Origin: Mauremys mutica
Lineage: Eukaryota; Chordata; Testudines; Geoemydidae
Direction of reading: 5' to 3'
DNA length: 64,000 nt
Assembly: GCF_020497125.1 (NCBI RefSeq)
Contig: NC_059089.1
Span: 29,158,282 to 29,222,281, forward strand
This document shows positions 47,001 through 58,815 of the stretch, piece after piece; position 1 is the stretch's first letter, and every line of letters begins with the position of its first letter. The notes under the pieces are model-generated. The model had not been told where the DNA came from. It saw only the letters and a list, made by a program, of their open reading frames with translations, and made no database searches. A program made the position numbers and the translations under genes.

Positions 47001-48029
47001 CTGTCTTCACTCGTTTATAGACTGTGATAGTATTTTTGTTGCTACTCAATCAAAAAATGTCTCTGGCATTTTCATTTAAATCTTCAGAAAACTATCACTA
47101 TGTTGACCAGTTTGTTTCCATTAACTTTTTAGGATATATATTCAAAAAATTTCATGGAAATAGTACCAGATAAATTCAACATTTATGCACAAAAGCTTAT
47201 AAATAACTAATTCACATGTAAAGTATAAAATTCTCATCAGAATCAGCAGGACAAACATAACTGGACTTGTATTGTCAGGTCAAATATTTAAGTTACAGAA
47301 ATATTCTGTAGGGTTTAACCTGGCTGAAGTGTAGCTATGTAATGCAAGTAACTAAAGTTATTTTTCTGCCTCACTTTCAAGGGCGTTTCCTTTTTAAAGC
47401 CATTTTAGAAATCCTCCCTGAGTGTTCCACACAACCTAGTACTCCAGTGCCTCTTGTCTGGTGTGTAAATAGCTGGCTCCAAAGATCACATGCACGTTAC
47501 CAGTATTCCACACACTGTACATTAGGACTTATCAGCCATTGCTTGGAAGTATCCCTATATTGATTCATCTTGTTCCAATTTATCTGGGAGGTGAAGTTTT
47601 TAAAGCTCATCTCGCTGAGAGCTGCACTAAGTTTAAATAACGTAAATTTATATGGATAAAGGGCTTATCTACATGGCCCTGCAGTACTGGGATGGAGGGG
47701 ATGAGTTGCAGCATGCACTAAAGTGTTGTACTGTAACTGCCTCATGTAGACTCTGTTAGTGTTAACTAAAAGATCCCTAGTTTGCACTAATGGTGTCCTG
47801 TTTGAAACAGGCCTGTGTTAAAGAAAACTAGCTACCTTTTAGTTCATGCTAGCAGGATCTACATGGACAAAACCTGATTTTACACAATTCAGATATAACA
47901 ATATACTAGAGCATTGGTTCAATGCACACACAAAGGAAAGAGCAACTCCTACTAATTGATTATCACCACTTTTGTGCAGCCGCCTAGGTTTTCTTTGGAA
48001 GTTTACTGTCCAGGCCTGATCCTACTTAA
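47001..48029. other. Intergenic DNA with a MITE remnant
   Basis: At about 47667-47875 'gggcttatctacatggccct' and 'ggatctacatggacaaaacc' form weak inverted ends of a Harbinger-like MITE. The rest is unique. No exon. Confidence 0.4.
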
Positions 48030-48037
48030 TTCTAGAC

Positions 48038-48480
48038 CAGGGGTAGGCAACCTATGGCATGTGTGCCGAAGGCGGCACACGAGCTGATTTTCAGTGGCAC
48101 TCACACTGCCCAGGTCCTGGCCACTGGTCCGGGGGGCTCTGCATTTTAATTTAATTTTAAATGAAGCTTCTTAAATATTTTAAAAACCATATTTACTTGA
48201 TATACAATAATAGTTTAATTATATATTATAGACTTATAGAAAGACCTTCTAAAAATGTTAAAATGTATCACTGGCACGCAAAACCTTAAATCAGCATCCG
48301 ATGAAGTGGGTATTCACCCACGAAAGCTCATGCTCCAAAACGTCTGTTAGTCTATAAGGTGCCACAGGACTCTTTGCTGCTTTTACAGATCCAGACTAAC
48401 ACGGCTACCCCTCTGATTCTTAAATCAGAGTGAACAAATGAAGACTCGGCACCCCACTTCTGAAAGGTTACCGACCCCTG
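48038..48480. mobile_element. hAT-type DNA transposon interrupted by a Penelope-like insert
   Basis: Ends CAGGGGTAGGCAACC and GGTTACCGACCCCTG; a perfect 8-bp duplication TTCTAGAC lies at 48030-48037 and 48481-48488. The AT-rich interior 'ataatagtttaattatat' is typical of this turtle family. A 124-bp insert at 48295-48418 plus its duplication lies inside, so the hAT predates that insert. Confidence 0.92.
48295..48418 (+). mobile_element. Penelope-like insert carrying a near-complete hammerhead motif
   Basis: A 10-bp duplication CTTAAATCAG lies at 48285-48294 and 48419-48428. Near the 5' end: CCGATGA (48298-48304), A, stem II GTGGG/CCCAC (48306-48310 with 48317-48321), GAAA (48322-48325), and a small stem III GC-TCAT-GC (48326-48333) followed by TC, with predicted cleavage after 48335. 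Hammerhead ribozymes are known in Penelope-like retroelements. The U4 position of the core is C here, which should reduce or abolish activity. The tail ends 'cacggctacccctctgat'. Confidence 0.72.
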
Positions 48481-48735
48481 TTCTAGACCTAGTGAAATCA
48501 GTCACCTCAAGGCGTGGATATAGGGTGAAAAGCTATTTGTTAGAAATCGGTTTGCTCTATGAAAGGTCTTTATAGATTTTGAAGTTTGTTATTTCAAATA
48601 GCAAGGTTTGTCAGAATAAAAGGAAACTAACAGAAAAGACAAGGATTTAATTTCCTTTGAGACTTGACAAACATTTATTGACTACATTTGCCAGGATGGT
48701 ACCCTGCACCTGACACAACTGTTAGAAGAACACTA

Positions 48736-50023
48736 ACCCAGGCATGGGCAGCGAGTTCTATGGGCCCGTGGTGCCTGGGCACCAGGAATATTCCTGGCCT
48801 GGGGCCCGGCTCCAGCCATGTCTGAGGTCAGGTCTCTCCCTCGGCCCCGCCTTCTGCCCCTGGGTGCTCCTCCCACCCCCGCGCCTCCCACAGGGGATTT
48901 AAAACAGCCCGGGGGCCCCCCACTCACCAGCGCAGTGGAGCTGAGCAGCTTCCTGCCTGCTTGCTCCACGTGGCTGCCGGCTCCTCCCTGAAGCCCCTGG
49001 ATGGGATAGGTCTGTGTCCTGCCCCAAGCGCCCCTGTGGCCAGTAGGAAGCTGCGGTGGCAGTGCCTGGGGGTAGCGGCACACGGAGGCACAGCTCGTCC
49101 TGCCTAGGAGCCCCAGGTAAGTGCTGCACCCCCCACACCCTCCCAGAGCATGCACCTCCTCCCCATCCCATACCCAAACTACCTCCCAGAGCCTGCTAGC
49201 AGGGCCCAGCCATGCTCCCCCGCCCCTCCTGCCCAGGCTGCGACCTGGCACCCCCCCGGGGGCTTCTGCAGGCCACAGTGGATGTATGTGGGCGCCAGCC
49301 CCCATGCCCCCCTGGCTTCTCCCTCGCCTAGGGTTACTATATTTCAATCAAAAGAGGGGAGAGCCCTGCCCTAGCCCCGCCCCATCCACTCCCTCCCACT
49401 TCCCACCCTGACTGCCCCCGTCAGAACCCCCAAACCTCCCCCCCGTTCCTTGTCCCCTGACTGCCCCCTCCTGAGACCCCCCCAACTACCCCCCTAGGAC
49501 TCTACCTCCTACCTGCCCCAACCCTTATCCACACCCCCGCCCCCAGACAGACCCCCGGGACTCCCATGCCCCATCCAACCACTCCATGCCCCCTGACAGG
49601 ACCCCCAGAACTCCTGACCCATCCAACTCTCCCCCTGCTCCTTAACTGCCCCCCGGGACTCCCCCTACCATGCCCATGCCAGTCAGATGCTGGCTCCATG
49701 TGGAGGCAAAACACACCGCCGGGCTGCTGCGCACACAGCCCCTCCCCTGCAGAGTGCTGAGGCAGCAGGAGGGGGGGGAGGGGCGGTGTCTCACACTTCC
49801 GAGAGCCGCAGAATCCGAGTGAGGTGAGGGGGGGTGCCTGCTGCCGGTCTGGAGTCCCGGCCGCTGGCCCCGCTCAGCCTCCTGCCAGCCTGGGGTTCTG
49901 TTCACTCAGCTGGCAGTGGGTTGAGTGGGGCTGGTGGTTGGGACACCGGCTGGCAGCCACGTGCCACACAAAATCGGCTCGCGTGCCACCTTTGGCGCGC
50001 ATGCCATAGGTTGCCGACCCCTG
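48736..50023. mobile_element. GC-rich composite of hAT-type fragments
   Basis: 48745-48830 ('ggcagcgagttctatgggcc') matches the left end of the hAT at 51639-55034. 49340-49680 is a C-rich repeat of 'gactgccccc' and 'acccccagaactcc' units. The right end 'ggttgccgacccctg' at 50009-50023 is a hAT terminus, followed by CTCTAGAC. No matching left end with the same duplication was found, so limits and number of elements are uncertain. Long open frames here are composition effects. Confidence 0.5.
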
Positions 50024-50031
50024 CTCTAGAC

Positions 50032-51425
50032 TGTAGAGGTCCCAGTTTTCTCCTAAATGATCTTCCTCTGTTCATCTCAAATTAGCCCAATCCATCAGTT
50101 TAACATAAAATGCGTCAGTGCAGAGATGAAAGCCAAGGAGAACACTCAGTGAACATTCCAGATAAGGATAAATACATTTTGAGTTATCTGAAGCATGAGG
50201 GACCTTGTAACGCTCTTCAATGATATATAAAGCTGTGACACAGACTCATATCACTCCCGTTAATTCTCCACTGAAACAAATGGACTGAAATCTGAGAACC
50301 ATGGAAAAGTGTGTGAAAAATGGGCAGTTTTACACTGACAGATGTTGGAGATCCCTTGCATTAGTACTTCCTGCACCTCACACAAGTGATTGGAAGGGGT
50401 AGTTAGAGAGCTTGACATTTCAGGTCCTCTCTAAGATCCTGATTCAAAGACTCGCAGAGCACCATGGGATATAACTCACAGGACAGGCAAAAGTATTTTT
50501 GCATGCCCCACTCCTGCAGACATTCTGCTCCAGGTCGATCTTCAGGCACAAGTTATTGTGGCCTGATAGAAGCTGTAATTTGTATCACCTACTACTGGCC
50601 CCAGTGGGCTGTTATTGAAGCCAGGGATCAGGAAGGCACAGAAATGTGTGGTCATGCCCCATTTTCTCTGGTTGTGCTTGCTATTCTGACTGCAGGGAGT
50701 GGTCAGATGCATCTGGTTTAGGACATCTTTGCACTGTTGAGGTGGAACAATGCTGCCCTAAGGTCTGTTACGGCAAAGGAGTAAATTTTCTGAGATTGAA
50801 TAGCACTAGAGATAAAGAATATGCAACGTGTGGGAGCACATGGTGCTCTGAGGAAACTAGAGAAAATGCATTTGTTTTTTGTGTTCACCTTAAATGTGGT
50901 TGATGCAGCAGGATGATGAAGAATTGAGAGAGCAGCCAACATAAGATAGGGAATTGAATGACTGATTATTAAAATCATGGATGTGAATTCATGCAATACT
51001 GGGCTTGGGAGCCCCCCCTCCCGCCCCGCAATTGCGGGGCATGCTCCAGATCAGTGGTTTCAACCTATTTACCATTGTGGGCTGCAGCTCTCTGTGTTAT
51101 GTGGGCTGCATTCACACAATGCATAAATGTCACATGGCCACAGCTGTGTGATGATTGAGCCGCTGTGGGTTGAGAAACGCTGTTCCAGATGGAGGGACAA
51201 TTTAACAGGGCACTGGCAGCCCAGGGGAAAGAATGGAAGAAGATACAGGCTGCACCAGGAAGCGAGGTTGACACCTGGGGCATGGGCAGAGTGACTACGG
51301 CATTAGTAATATTGCTTCAGAAGCATTGACCCGGATCTCCCCACCTTCAGAGGTGCGAACCCACAAGAGATCCTAAAGAGCAGGACGTTACACCTACAAC
51401 CCTAGGCAGACTAAACTGCTACTAC
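50032..51425. other. Intergenic DNA, no gene
   Basis: Mostly unique. 51050-51180 ('cagtggtttcaacc' to 'ggttgagaaacgctg') forms weak inverted ends typical of an old hAT. No exon recognised. Confidence 0.4.
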
Positions 51426-51984
51426 TAAGGGCTAGTCTACACTTACCTGCCGGGTCGACGCGGTGAGTTTGACTTCTCGGAGTTCGAACTATCGCGTCTA
51501 ATCTGGACGCGATAATTCGAACTCCCCGCGCGCTCCAGTCGACTCCGGTACTCCACCACTGCAAACGGCGGTGGCGGAGTCGACCTTGGAGCCGCGGACT
51601 TCGATCCCGCAGCGTCTGGACGGGTAAGTAGTTCGAACCATAGGCGGCGAGTTCTATGGGCCCGTGGGGCCCAGGCCCCACCAATAATCCAGAAGCTGGG
51701 CCCAGCTCCACCAATGTTTGGGCCCCAGGCCCTGTGCTTTGGGGGTCCCCGCGTCGCAATGCCGGGCGCTCTCAGTGCAGCGGCAGCTCCCGGGAGAGGC
51801 TCCAGCAGCGACTGGGCTCACAGCCCATTGGCCGGGAACCCCAGCCAATGGGAGCTGCCGGGGGCGGTGCCGGAGCTGCCTGGCCGCGCCTCCACAGCAG
51901 GGAGGGGGAGCGAGCCACCGGCAGCGTCTGAGCCCTGAGCATTGTGAGCAGCAGGGTCTGTCCCTATCAGACAGACTCAGCCGG

Positions 51985-52400
51985 TGAGCTGTGGGGGCAG
52001 CCAGACACATGGACACGGCCGGGGAGGGGGGGTTGGTGGGGACAGACAGACACAGCCAGGGGGTTGTGGGACAGACACACACGGGGACAGCCAGACACAG
52101 CTGGGGTGGTGGGGGCAGCCAGCCAGACACAGCCGGGGGGTTGTGGGACAGACAGACACAAGGACACAGCCAGGGGGTTGTGGGACAGACACACACAGCT
52201 GGGGGGGGGGAGACAAACAGACACAGCTGGGGGGTTGTGGGACACACAGACACAGCCGGGGGTGGTGGGGCAGCCAGCCAGATACAGCTGGGGGTTGTGG
52301 GACAGACAGACACAAGGACACAGCCAGGGGAGTTGTGAGGACAGACAGACGGACACAGCTGGGGGGTTGTGGGGACAGACAGATGGAGCCATGGGCGGGG
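51985..52400. repeat. GACAGACAGACACAGC minisatellite
   Basis: About ten variable units of roughly 35-50 bp, each with GGGGGTTGTGGGACAGACA followed by CACAGC. Unit length variation is by multiples of the GACA/CACA motif. Both strands stay open through it, giving false long ORFs with 'WDRQTQ' or 'CPTTP' repeats. Confidence 0.88.
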
Positions 52401-53625
52401 AAAGGAGCAGCAATGGGCACCCCGGGGCTGGTATAAAATACACAGGATGGGGGGAGCTTCCTGAGGGGACTATAGCAACACCCCCCGCAGAGCAGACCCA
52501 GGTTGCAGCTGGCTCCGCCCATCACAGCCTCCTGCCCCACAGAGACCCACACAACCCTCTGCCCCCTCGAGAGACTCCCAATGACCCCTGTCACTCCTCT
52601 CCAGAGAGCCCTCCCCTTTGTGCCAGCCCACTCCCCTCCCCCACTGCCTCCCCTCCTCCAAAGCTCCCTACAATCTCCCCCTTTGCCTTCCGCCCCCCAG
52701 CCCAGCCCATTCCATTGGCCGGGAGGCTCCCAGTCTAGTGGCTATCAGGGCCCACGGGAGCTGCACCTGAGGCAGGGTGCCTGCCTGCAGATGCAGACCT
52801 GCCTGGCTGTGCCTCCACAGCACAGGGAGCGGGAGCCACAGGTGAGCAAGCCCTGGTCATCATCATCACAGGCCCAGTAATTCTCTGGATATTTAATTTC
52901 ACTGAGGCAAAATGTGTGCAATTTTATGGGTTGAATGATTGAATGACATAATACCCACCTGCCCGCATTGTCCATCACTAAGTCCAGTAATTTTGTCAAG
53001 TGTTTGTTGCACAACATGGTGGTTCCTACCCCTACCTTGTGCTTCAGGGGGTGATGGGGTCCAGGGCAGCCTGTTATAGCCTGTTATAGAACTACCTGAT
53101 TAGTAATTGGATATGTTGGCTGGCATCTTTTTTTACGAGTTCGCTCCCCCTGATGTTAGAACCTGGCTACACCACTGGGGAGGGGAGCTTCCTAGACCTG
53201 TGCAGCTGGGGCTTGGGTGAATTTTGTGATACTGTGCCCCTCCCCAGCTACCACCCTGCAGTCCCCACTCCTGCACCATGCTGGGCAAGGGGCAGCCCCA
53301 TCCCCAGTGAGGCTATGGTGAGGGGTGGCAGCAGGGGAGGTCACATGTGATGGCAACCTCCCACCTCGGTACCCACCATAGGGGAGGTGAGTGGGCTTTC
53401 TGGACCTGAGAGGGACCGTAGGAGCATGTGCAGTGAACTGCGGGGGAGAGGAGGGGTCCCTCCCCTGGAGCTTGCTGCTGCCAGGGAGGGTGGAGGGGAG
53501 TCCTCTTTGGCCCTAGCCCTGGGGCAGCCTGTCTGCACCCCAAGTTCCTTATCCCCAGCCCTGCCCCAGAGTCCTCAGCTGATGGGAAAAACACGCAACT
53601 TAAATTTGGTGGTCAGTTTAGAGTA

Positions 53626-54245
53626 TCACAGAATATCAGGGTTGGAAGGGGCCTCAGGAGGTCATCTAGTCCAACCTCATGCTCAAAGCAGGACCAATTC
53701 CCAACTAAATCATCCCAGCCAGGGCTTTGTCAAGCCGGGCCTTAAAAACCTCTAAGGAAGGAGATTCCACCACCTCCCTAGGTAACCCATTCCAGTGTTT
53801 CACCACCCTCCTAGTGAAAATGTTTTTCTTAATATCCAACCTAAACCTCCCCCACTGCAACTTGAGACCATTGCTCCTTGTTCTGTCCTCTGCCACCACT
53901 GAGAACAGTCTAGATCCATCCTCTTTGTAACCCCCTATCAGGTAGTTGAAAGCAGCTATCAAATCCTCCCTCATTCTTCTCTTCTGCAGACTAAACCATC
54001 CCAGTTGCCTCAGCCTCTCCTCAGAAGTCATGTGCTCCAGCCCCCTAATCATTTTTGTTGCCCTCCACTGGATTTTCCAATTTTTCCACATCCTTCTGGC
54101 AATGTGGGGCCCAAAACTGCACGTAGTACTCTAGATGAGGCCTCACCAATGTTGAATAGAGGAGAATGATCATGTCCCTCGATCTGCTGGCAATGCCCCT
54201 ACTTATACAGCCCAAAATGCTGTTAGCCTTCTTGACAAAGGCCAG
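53626..54245 (-). mobile_element. CR1 LINE 3' end, 5'-truncated
   Basis: The 3' tail 'TCACAGAATATCAGGG' is at the left, followed by the inverse of 'actagatgacctcctgagg'. In antisense it encodes '[20 protein letters not shown]', '[13 protein letters not shown]' and '[20 protein letters not shown]', the C-terminal ORF2 region. It is the same subfamily as 15078-15412. Stops and a frame change make it inactive. Confidence 0.88.
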
Positions 54246-55131
54246 AGGAGGGAGTGTTAGTGCCTGTGCGGACTTCTGGGAAGTGCATGGGGTGGAAGGG
54301 GATGCTGGGATGCTCTGGAACCACTCCTTCAAAGCCAGTCAGGACTCTGGGGGAGCCTCCTCTCTGAGCAGACTGTCTCCAGGGCAAGAAGCTTACACCT
54401 TCCTGGGTCTGACCTCAGAGCATTCAGCATGCCCTTCCACACCATGCACTTTCCGCAGTGAGTCCGCCCAGGCGGGGTCCTGGGGCAGCCAGAGGTCCCT
54501 GCACCCCAACTCCGCAGTCAGATGTGACTCTCAGCCAGACTGTAAAACAGAAGGTTTATTAGATGACGGGAACACAGTTTAAACAGAGCTTGTTGGTACA
54601 GAAAACAGAACCCCTCGGTCAGGTCCATCTTGCGGGGTGGGGAGCCCAGAACCAAGTTCTGGGTCTCTCCCCATTTCCCCAGCCAGCTCCAAACTGACAC
54701 TCCCTCCTCTGGCCTCTGTGTCTCTTCCGGACAAGGAGGCCACCTGATCTCTTTGTCCCCAACACCTTCAGTTGGCATCTTGCAGGGGAAACTGAGGCAC
54801 CCACACAGTATTCAGAGAAAATATTAAGAACATTCCCACTTCATCACAACAGGTGCAACAAAATATAATACTGTATATTGAAGTAGGCAAGTGCTGCTTC
54901 TGACTTTCCACTTTTAATTGACCCTTGTAATCTTGTGGCACTGACGCGTTGTAGCTTCATTTTATATCGGCTTACAGGGCGGGAGCACCACCATTTTGGG
55001 CCCCACCAAAAATTATACAAACCTGCTGCCTATGGTTCGAACTAGGGTACTTTGAGTTCAGCTATGCTATTCACGTAGCTGAACTTGCGTACCCTAGTTC
55101 GACCCCCGCCCTTAGTGTAGACCTGCCCTAA

Positions 55132-56910
55132 GACTATGACTGTGCCCCAAAGGGAGGAGCTCCAGCCCAGTAGGAAGCAACCCATACAGGAGTGTAACTT
55201 GGGGTGGACCAATGGCTGGTCTGGATACTGCAACCCCTCTTTAGGACCCTGCATCAGGATCCAGTGGAGTAGGAGGGTCCAGGTCCCCCTTCCTTGCTTC
55301 CCCCTCCCCTCTGTCACAACAGAGCACCAAGGGGAAAAGAAGGGACACACAGGAGAAGCTGAGACCCACCATACAAGCTGGCAGGGCTTCCAGAATGGAG
55401 AGACTAAAAACAACTGGCCTATTATAAACAAGTTAATGACAAACTGAGTATGAAGGACTGAAGCTGGATTAAGATGTTAAATTATTGTTTTTGTTCTTTA
55501 AAATGTTGTTTATGGTTAAGCTCTGATCTTTCAATTGAGATTGTTACTTTTAGCAAAAAGTAACAAAGAGAATCAGAGTAATTTTGGAAGGAATAACCAA
55601 AAACCACCCTGGTCGTTCAGGGGTTGGTCATGGGATATTAACTTTCACTTCTAGGTTGCCTATTTGATTCCAGCCCAGCTTGGTAGTGACAGAACCTTCC
55701 TGGCTGCCATCTGTCCAGTGGTTCCCTTTGAGAAACTAGTTGATAAACTCAAACCGGTTGTGAACAAATTTACCCCTGTAGTCACACCCTACACACTATT
55801 GTAATATTTTTTTACAAAATATGCCTTGTGAGGTATCATTTGAAAACTAATAACTTACTGGTCAGTAATATCATGGTGAAATTTGTGTAGCAACATTATA
55901 TGTAAAGTTAAGAATGTAAACTGAAATTATGACTGAAATGTGTTTACAAGTCTGGGTAGGAAGTAAACCTGTTTCTCAAAGACAAAGGACAAGCTGATGC
56001 CTCTGCCCAGGTGTCATCAAAGTCAACTGGCAATCACCAGTCAAGTGACCATTCTTTGGCAAAAGAGGGGTTCAGGAACAGAACGAGCTGCATTTATGCA
56101 GACAGCATAGAACCTCTTTCACCACAAGACTCCATGCCCTCACGGTGGGAAGGAACTCTATTTAGGGGTAATCCACAGGAAAATGCATTTCAAGGGACTA
56201 TAATAGTGGAGAACAAAAACACCCCAAGTATTCTCTTTCTTTCTGTCTTTCTGTCTCACCTAAGAAGACAAAGGAACCAAGCCTTTGACTTTGGGGCAGG
56301 GGGAGGAGGAATCCTGACCTGAGAAGTTGGTCAGCAATGTTACTGGGATATGTGGCAAGGATTTTACCTTGAACCAAGCCTAGTTTATTATGTTTTAGTT
56401 ACTAAACAGCATTCTATCTTTATTTCTCTCTTAAACATTTCTGACTTAATACCTTATGTGTACTCAAAATCTCTTTGTAGTTAAATAAACTTGTTTTATT
56501 TTTTAATCAAAACTAATCCAGTGTTGTGTTTAAACTGAATTGTTTGGTAACTCCAGTTAAAGTAGCAAACTGTTGTATATTGACCCCTTATAAGGGCAAC
56601 AGCCCTCTATTATCTGAACTGTCCAGGAGAGGGCTGGACACTGCAGAACATGTTTTTTGGAAAACTCAGGACTGGGAGTGTGTTGGGGTTACCTGGCAGG
56701 TAGTAACCGAGGCTGCTGGAAGCCAGAGTGTGACAAGAGTGTCGCTGACAGGCTGCTAGGGTCAGAGTTTCTGGATCAGGGCTGTGGATATATATAGATA
56801 CTCAGGGTGTGATCTGCATGCTGGCAGGCTGATTGTGAGTGACCCAAGTTGAGAGATACAACAGCAAAGTATTGTGAGGCACCCAAGGTTGAAAGGCAGG
56901 TGGTGACACA
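55132..56910. other. Intergenic DNA with candidate interspersed repeats
   Basis: 55790-56340 (including 'cagtaatatcatggtgaaat') and 56560-56900 have the feel of turtle interspersed repeats, but neither ends nor coding regions can be shown. No gene is supported. Confidence 0.3.
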
Positions 56911-56974
56911 ATCATAGTATCATAGAATATTAGGGTTGGAAGAGACCTCAGGAGGTCATCTAGTCCAACCCCCT
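56911..56974 (-). mobile_element. CR1 3' tail fragment
   Basis: 'ATAGTATCATAGAATATTAG' then the inverse of the CR1 3' UTR to 'ccaaccccct'. Only about 64 bp, joined directly to a + strand CR1 piece. Confidence 0.8.
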
Positions 56975-57328
56975 TTAAAAAGTGGAAGTCAAATCCTAGT
57001 GAGGTAAATATAAAGGAGCATAAACACTGCCAAATTAAGTGTAAAAAAATGTAATAAGAAAAGCCAAAGAGGAGTTTGAAGAACAGCTAGCCAAAAACTC
57101 CAAAGTTAATAACAAAATGTTTTTTAAGTACATCAGAAGCAGGAAGCCTGCTAAACAACCAGTGGGGCCCCTGGACGATGGAGATAAAAAGGGAGCACCG
57201 AAAGACGATAAAGTCATTGCGGAGAAACTAAATGAATTCTTTGCTTCAGTCTTCATGGCTGAGGATGTTAGGGAGATTCCAAAACCTGAGCTGTCCTTTA
57301 CAGATACCACTGAGGGAAAAACTTTCAG
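56975..57328 (+). mobile_element. CR1 ORF2 internal fragment (endonuclease-RT linker)
   Basis: It encodes 'KAKEEFEEQLAKNSKVNNK', 'KYIRSRKPAKQPVGPL' and 'EKLNEFFASVFMAED', the linker that precedes the RT domain in CR1-type ORF2. The orientation is opposite to the tail at 56911-56974. Confidence 0.8.
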
Positions 57329-57424
57329 CACCGGGGCATATGGTGAGCACACACACCTTACATGGGATGGACATGAGTAACACATCTCAAAGAACACCAG
57401 TTATGGAAAAGGTAACTGTCTTTT
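57329..57424 (+). mobile_element. Isolated DIRS 3' terminal fragment
   Basis: 'gtgagcacacacacctta', 'gggatggacatgagtaacac' and 'atctcaaagaacaccag...ggtaact' match the 3' terminal repeat of the DIRS at 26880-26970. It is fused directly to the CR1 fragment on its left. Confidence 0.7.
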
Positions 57425-58815
57425 CTTTAACCGTTAGTCCACAGTATCAAACACATTCATCAGGGTGGTGATGATGAGGGCTTGCTATCCCAAGGGAGGG
57501 TAAAAAAATAAGCAAGGGGGGAAATGGTCAAAAGAAAAAAGGGTGGAGATCTCAGTTACATGTGGAAACTCGGGCCTAAACCCTTGTCAGATGGCATTAA
57601 AATAGCAACTTGGAATGTATGCTTCATTCCGAGTGCTTGGTGGAGGTGGTTGTGCTCTGTTTTTGGAGGGGCACAATTTGGATTACAGTGTACATCCAGG
57701 AAACAAGACTTTGTTTTAGGTGAAATGTTTTAGGAATTAAAAGGGATTGGAAGGAGGCCCAATACTTACCCCAGAGTTGAGAGAGAACATTTTTTAAGTA
57801 TACACTATTGATGTAGAGGATGTTTAAAATTTCAGCCTGGAAGGGGCTTTTTTCCTGCTATTTGGGTAAGACATATTGTGTCACTATGCCCTGTAGCATC
57901 AGAAGCTGAGGAAAAATCTTTTAATATAATATTTTCTCTTCTTATTGACAGCTTGTAAACAGTTTTTCCAGAGCGATTGTAATTGTTTAGTTGCAGTGAC
58001 TGAGTGAAACAATCAAAAGGTTTAGTGCTGAATAAACTTACTTACGGGTGGTAGGTGATGTTACAGGATGCTTCTTAGGCTCAGCTGAAAATCTAATTTC
58101 ATATCTCAAATAGCACAAAACAATGTTAATGTAATATTAGGGTTGTACAGTTAAGCACTTAACATTTATGAAATTATAATGTTAAGTTTATGATGTAGAT
58201 CACGTAACTAAATGCTGTACCATAATGCAGACTTGCCAGGAGGCACAGTTAAAGTTATGCACTCAACTAGAACTGCTACATTTCCTAATTTTGTAATGTT
58301 ACATTGTTCAATCCTAATGCTGTGTTAGCATACTTGTTTAAATTAAATATCCTAGTACTTTTAGGGAAAATAAATGTTTCAGAAGTAGCATTTTGATATT
58401 TCTTTGTTTGTTTGCTCTAGCCCTGTCTAAAAATGTGTGGCTAGAACTGTTTTAATAAAAGAAGAAATTATTCTCACTCTCCAAAATTCCAAAATACTTG
58501 TAGGAATTTTGTTACACCTCCTCCCCCCCCCCCCCAACAAAAACACAAAAACAACCTGTACAGAGATCACCCATAGAAAATTATAGCTGAAAACTTCAAT
58601 AATTGGGAAAGTTTGTATGGGATATGGATTGATAACAGAACTGATCTGAAATCTGGACTATAATGGTATTTGCTAGATTGACAGGTGAATACTGTAATAC
58701 ATCCCAGCTATATTTTAAACTCAATTCACTGTCTGCAAATGCTCAATAGTTGAGGAATTCCTTCTGCACTAAAGTTTTTTTTGAAGTCCAGGACTTTTGT
58801 TGAGAGCTTGTAAAA
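57425..58815. other. AT-rich intergenic or intronic DNA, no gene
   Basis: Unique-looking sequence. C-run of about 14 at 58523-58536. No exon recognised. Confidence 0.45.

Larger units (their letters stand above)
51639..55034. mobile_element. hAT-type element of 3.4 kb, nested in a MITE and hosting a CR1
   Basis: Ends CATAGGCGGCGAG and CTGCTGCCTATG are inverted repeats. A perfect palindromic 8-bp duplication GTTCGAAC lies at 51631-51638 and 55035-55042. The interior holds a minisatellite (51985-52400), C-rich blocks, a CR1 relic (53626-54245) and unknown sequence to 54960. No transposase frame is recognised. Confidence 0.87.
51429..55128. mobile_element. Harbinger-like MITE, hosting a hAT element
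   Basis: The left end GGGCTAGTCTACACTTA and the right end TTAGTGTAGACCTGCCC are inverted repeats, with TAA flanking both sides (51426-51428, 55129-55131), matching the 3-bp TWA duplication of PIF/Harbinger. Without the 3.4-kb hAT insert it is only about 300 bp. A hairpin (55036-55102) sits at the right of the insertion point. Confidence 0.82.

Noticed and set aside
51654..52738. Several ORFs of 150-264 codons with 'WDRQTQ' or 'CPTTPQ' repeats.
   Set aside because: They are frames through a minisatellite inside a hAT element and would change with every unit gained or lost.
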